DNA from: Zhengitettix transpicula
Taxonomy: Eukaryota > Arthropoda > Insecta > Orthoptera > Tetrigidae
Length of the DNA stretch: 64,000 nucleotides
Direction of reading: 5' to 3'
Assembly (NCBI GenBank): GCA_037074705.1
Contig: CM073591.1
Coordinates: 37,552,587-37,616,586, forward strand
Shown here: one piece after another, positions 59,758 to 64,000 of the stretch
Layout: each line of letters starts with the position of its first letter
Numbering within the stretch: position 1 is the first letter of the stretch
Notes under the pieces: model-generated
What the model was told of the DNA's origin: nothing
Database searches by the model: none
What the model saw: the letters and a program-made list of their open reading frames with translations, nothing else
Program-made: the position numbers and the translations under genes

Positions 59758-60400
59758 TTTCAAAGTAGACATATTAACTTTCCATCTCCATTTGTAATAT
59801 TATTGGCGAACTATTCGATAACATTTGATGATTCAATTTTAAACCAAAAAATTGAGAGTACATGTAATCAAAAGAAAAGTGAAACTGAGAAGGACAATCA
59901 GTGTGGGAAGAGAGAAGTTAAACAATTTGAGTGATTCATTGAGTTTATTAGTGCAAATAAAACTGCAGCTACAAAGAAAATGGCACCATTATAATATAAT
60001 GTATAAAATATGTATTAGTTATTTGTTCTTGGAATATAATTGAGTCATCTCTGGAAAATCACACATAACCAAAGAGTGAAAAAGCATCAAACCATAAAAT
60101 ACTGAAATGTTTTCATTTCAATAATTATTCCTTAAGTTGCATTATTTACACACTTTTTGAGAGCACTTCACTTACTACTTTTGTTCAGAAGATGTATTCC
60201 AATGTCACTCTTTCCACGTTAAATTATGTACTGTATTTTGATCCTTATATTATATACAGTTAATATTAAAATAAGTTTTCATTCGTTTAAATAAAATTTT
60301 TGTCATTTGTAACTGATATTTATTTCCCATAAACGGATTAATATTTGAAATATTTTTGCGTTTGTGTTGGTGGGCGCCCTTTGTTATTTCAAGTGATTTA
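59758..60400. other. AT-rich non-coding DNA
   Basis: Nothing recognised. Confidence 0.45.
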
Positions 60401-61250
60401 TGATATCAAAAACAGTCAAAAATGAGATACACGAGGAGAATACCTGCCGATGTGTGTGGTAATTGTGAGGTATGGCAATTTGAACGTCGTTTGCGCGTCG
60501 TGGCGCCATATTGTCGCCAGTCCGGGGAAGACATAATGAGCAGGGATGACTCGGGCAAAAGCCCACACAAAAGCCAAAGAGACAGGACAGTTGTCGCGTC
60601 CCCTCCATTATGCTGACGAGGAATTGACATTAGGCGCAATTATCCCCTCTGCTCAGCTCAGCATCAATGCAGCGATCGTGAAAAGTGGACATTTTAGTTA
60701 TAAGATTCGTAACTACTCGTGTCTCGTAAACGCTTCTTTAAGTACTGCCCTTCGTGAGAGAATTTCAGTCCATCTTGATAACTAAGTAGAAAGCGCGACA
60801 AAAGGGAAATTACGATTTTTAAGACAGGTCTCCTCTTGGGTCCGGGCTGCCTGGTAATGATTCCGAGTTTGCACTAATTTGAAAGATTAAGTTGGTAATT
60901 AGTAGTGAAAGCTGGGGTGACTTGACAAATGTGTAATCCTGCGGTAATGGCGAACGTGAGGTGACAATCAATGGAGGAACCACACAAACGCACCCACACT
61001 GGAACACAATCGGACACTCACTGGATTGTGGTTGCACAGGATGTGACGAGGGAAACAGAGAAAGATAAGTTCAAGGAGAACGAAAAACCAGTGACATCAG
61101 CAGCTGGTATTTAGACAAGATCCTGAATGAAGTGAAGAAACTGGTAGCCGGTTTCAAGACGACCAATCACCAGCTGATCCACCACGTACGGGGCTAAGAC
61201 AGAGACATCCAACCTCTACGTCATCTTAAAGAAAGGACATCCTCTCAACT
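60400..61250. promoter_or_regulatory. Candidate regulatory island, long
   Basis: About 800 bp of high-complexity, CpG-containing sequence (GTCGTTTGCGCGTCGTGGCG, GGTAATTGTGAGGTATGG, GGCGCAATTATCCCC). Overlapping frames of 64-79 codons are open on both strands in 60384-60785, none with recognisable domains, so I read it as non-coding. It may contain a conserved enhancer; inferred from composition only. Confidence 0.35.
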
Positions 61251-62096
61251 GTAAACAATATGTAATATTAATATTTCGTTAGTTTTTATCCGATAATGCT
61301 AAATACCAGATCAATCATTCATCAGCAGCAATCTATAACAGCTAAGGTAACTAATATTGCGACTTTTCTGTGTGTTAACAGATATAGAGAAACCATAACG
61401 TAAGAAGGACTACGATTCCTCTTCTGATTGTAGGAAATCTTCAGGTGTCAAAATAACTTAAGCTTTCGCAACTAAACGATTTGTACCTCAGGGTTTGCTA
61501 TATCTGCCCATTATAACATAATTTTGACTTATAATGACTATGTTTATAACACTTGACGTTTTCCACATTCAGTTATAATCCTCAAATATAAAATTTCACA
61601 GCACAGACGTTATTCAAAATAAAAGAAACGGACGGAGATCAGTGGCGTGTTATGAAACAGACAATTTGTTTAAAAGAATTTAACTTTCCTAACGGAAGAT
61701 TAGTAAAATTCTAGTATAAAATTATGCGTCTCGTGAACGTTCCTCCGAATCTTAATCAGCTTAATAAGAAAATTGTCTCTGACGAAGTAAATGTCAATTT
61801 TTAAACTATTCATTATTTCTTACTTTAGAGTAATTGTTTTATTCGAAATATTAATTTTAATCAAATAATTCATTTTCATATTCTTTATAATATTCTAAAA
61901 CATTTCCTCTCACGTGATGATTCTGTTGATTCTTCAATAATCCCTCAGTAGCAGTTATTCTTTGATACTATCGATCTTGATCTCTCGATAACGAATTTAT
62001 TTTTATTTTTATCAAATATATTAAAATAACTAAAGACAAAAACTACGAAAAAGTGTCTGCGGAATAGAAATTGTGAAGTATAAGATATTTTATAGA
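61251..62096. other. AT-rich non-coding DNA
   Basis: Nothing recognised. Confidence 0.45.
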
Positions 62097-62370
62097 CAGT
62101 GTTTTTAAAAAAATGTAGGGCACAATTTCAGGTATGTGTTACCCTATATGTGGACAGTAAAAAAATTTCATTACCACATGTGACCGGAAATTCTTTGTTT
62201 CAGTTTTATCAAAAAAATGGTAATTTTCACCGTAACGTTTTTCTTCCTTTACAGACAATATTCAAAATGCCCACCTGTTTGAATACACGACTCATGTCAT
62301 TACCCTGCGAACTCGATCCTAAATTCCAGGAGTATTGCGTATTTTCTCACAGCCTGCCACAAACTTACGA
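62097..62370 (-). mobile_element. Tc1/mariner-like transposon 3' end, inverted arm
   Basis: On the minus strand this carries a decayed transposase C-terminus (GCEKIRNTPGI in one frame; CIQTGGHFEYCL in another after a frameshift), then a ~160-base 3' untranslated/terminal region ending near 62097. The GGHFE-type ending is familiar from the C-termini of insect Tc1/mariner-superfamily transposases. It is the mirror image of 62400-63186. Confidence 0.75.
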
Positions 62371-62399
62371 TACGTTTGCTGATTGATGATTAGAGGAGG

Positions 62400-63186
62400 T
62401 GCAATTGCTTGGTCTCCAAGCTCACCCGAGCTAAGCCCTATCGATTTCTGCTTGTGGGGCATTTAAAATCATTGGTATATTCCAATGTCTAACATGGAAT
62501 CCCTTCGGAATCTAATTGTGGCAGGTTGTGAGAAAATACGCAATACTCCTGGAATATGGGATCGTGTTCTCAGGTCCATGATACATTTTTTTTAGGGTAA
62601 CAGGCTACATGAGGGTAATCCACGTAGTGGAAACTGCCCTTTAATAGCATAAGAAGGGATTTGAAAGGGGAAATGCGGAACGGTAGAGGAACGTAGCCAA
62701 GGGTTAACTAGGGGCCCCGGGCTATGGTTGAAGGATCCTACCTGGTAATTCGCCTAAAAGTGATGCAGGGAAAAACCTAGGAAAACCTGCATCAGGTAGG
62801 TCGGGCATTTGGTACTTGTCCCACGCCCTTCCGATGGCGGGAGAGGGGCTCGCTGTGGGGTCGCAGTATTCCCTTCGCCGTGCCTTGACCAGTTTAGGAG
62901 GCAGCTGGCCGACTATTCCAATAGGAATAGCGGACAACTCTTACCTTCTGCCCAAGGTCTGAGACCCCGGAACATACACCTCTCAAAACTGGCCGAGGTG
63001 CCTCGGCATGTGACACATCGATGAAAAAAACCTGCGGGAAGAAAATCGTTACGGTGAAAATCACAGTTTTGAAGGCCATAACACGGAAACCAAGCATTTC
63101 CGGACTCATGTTGTCATGAAATTTTTTACAGGCGGCATATTGGGAATACATACCTGAAATTATGCCCTATATTTTTTAAACAGACT
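62400..63186 (+). pseudogene. Tc1/mariner-like transposase C-terminal relic, split by R1
   Basis: The plus strand reads SPELSPIDFCLWG, then a stop, then NMESLRNLIVAGCEK and IRNTPGIWDRVLRS, all in one frame up to about 62580. The P-x-D-F-x-L-W-G block is the region of the third catalytic acidic residue in DDE/D transposases of this superfamily. An R1 copy (62586-63012, reverse) then interrupts it. The transposon 3' terminal region resumes at about 63020-63186, where ATCGTTACGGTGAAAAT mirrors 62230-62250. The coding part is dead: truncated at the N-terminus, with an internal stop and an insertion. Confidence 0.75.
62586..63012 (-). mobile_element. R1 retroelement inserted into a transposon relic
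   Basis: 5'-truncated R1 in reverse orientation with T8 at 62586-62593. It keeps the hairpins CTATTCC-AATA-GGAATAG (62913-62930) and GCCGAGG-TG-CCTCGGC (62992-63007). The possible target-site duplication TGATACAT (just left) and TGACACAT (right, about 63009-63016) has one difference. It splits the Tc1/mariner relic, so R1 moved after that transposon decayed or while it was present. Confidence 0.85.
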
Positions 63187-64000
63187 GCATATTTGAGGGT
63201 TCTTATTTTTCCTTATTTTCTAATTGCTGTCGTTAAAATACTCTCCTGAGTCTTTATAAAAATCGTTTCAGTTACCTATACCATTTTACTCACTCTATAA
63301 CACAACCCCTTTTTTATTATTCTTATATTAATTTTGAAATTTCAATACTGTGTAAAGTTAGAGAGCCCGTCATAGAGACTCAGATCTAAGGTTCCGCTTT
63401 GTTTCTGAATTTGACACAGGTGTTGGAAATACTGGATGGTATTAGCCGAATATAAGAGGTTATTAGTCAGAGCTGGACAGGCATTCCTTTCGACATGGTA
63501 GGCTTTCAGAGCAAATATCTACCAAATTCCTCGGAACTGGAAATACCTTGCTCACGTGAATTCCCCACGTGTCGGCCACGTTTACTTTCGCAAATATTTA
63601 ATATTTCATTTCACACTAGCATGATTAAGGTTAACCGACGTCTGACCTTGTAGCTACTTTAATCAGAGCCACATTGGAATTTCTTTGGGCTCCTCAGATC
63701 TGTCCGAAGGCGGAGGATTGAATATTGGTTTAAAACACGCAATCCGATTTTGCACGGTGTGTCCGTAACTGCAACATTCTAATTGTTGCTACCTTTTACG
63801 CTACCCTCATAAAATATAAGTGTATTTTTAAAAAAATAACCTTGAGAAGTTACCTGAAAATTTAATTCACAAAAAAATATTATAATCAAGAACTTATTAT
63901 GAAACCGGATTCGTAATAATGACCCATTGTTTATAATAAAATAAACTGAAAAAAAATTCTCTTGTTTTATGCATAAAAAGGTACGGCCGTGTTTTGTACA
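63187..64000. other. Non-coding DNA
   Basis: AT-rich with a mixed-composition block at about 63380-63770 (CTCACGTGAATTCCCCACGTG carries two CACGTG-type E-boxes near 63552-63571). No gene recognised. Confidence 0.4.

Overview
The window looks like a non-coding stretch of a large, AT-rich, repeat-loaded arthropod (most likely insect) genome. I found no intact host protein-coding gene, no rRNA gene and no functional tRNA gene. The longest open frame is 167 codons and resembles no protein I recognise. The insect call is an inference from TC...CTAG Helitron-type elements, tRNA-derived SINEs with TAAAA-rich tails, Tc1/mariner transposase relics and compact GC-richer islands set in long AT-rich DNA. 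A large-genome group such as cockroaches, termites or stick insects would fit, but the sequence alone does not decide this.

Layout. (1) 0-23 kb: AT-rich intergenic or intronic DNA with a rearranged copy of the most abundant repeat (here called R1) at 1.6-2.2 kb, a Helitron-like 3' end at 3.6-3.9 kb, a near-perfectly palindromic element at 9.1-9.6 kb, a diverged ~29-bp minisatellite at 19.7-20.2 kb and a complete non-autonomous Helitron at 20.3-21.1 kb. (2) 24-33 kb: an R1-rich segment with two near-full-length R1 copies, each flanked by recognisable target-site duplications, two further copies in tandem, and a second Helitron-type family. (3) 37-46 kb: a second Helitron copy joined to a small inverted-repeat element with a hammerhead-like core, a SINE, and foldback elements. 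(4) 47-64 kb: a 56-bp alternating minisatellite, SINE copies, a frameshifted coding relic, a 225-bp tandem duplication, and an inverted dimer of Tc1/mariner 3' ends into which R1 has inserted.

R1 is the most interesting component. It is ~545-570 bp, GC-richer than its surroundings, 3'-anchored, often poly(A)-tailed and flanked in two copies by 12-13-bp target-site duplications, so it appears to have moved by target-primed reverse transcription. It has no tRNA-like head and contains several short perfect hairpins. One of these hairpins shows a compensatory base-pair change between copies, as expected of a structured RNA. The foldback family (six full or partial copies) and the inverted-repeat element at 38.5 kb carry CTGAAGA...GAAAC motifs reminiscent of hammerhead ribozyme cores.

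Between the repeats lie roughly twenty islands of 200-800 bp with mixed, higher-GC sequence rich in homeodomain-like TAAT/ATTA motifs. They look like candidate cis-regulatory or conserved non-coding elements, as found around insect developmental genes. This is an inference from composition only, since conservation cannot be tested here.
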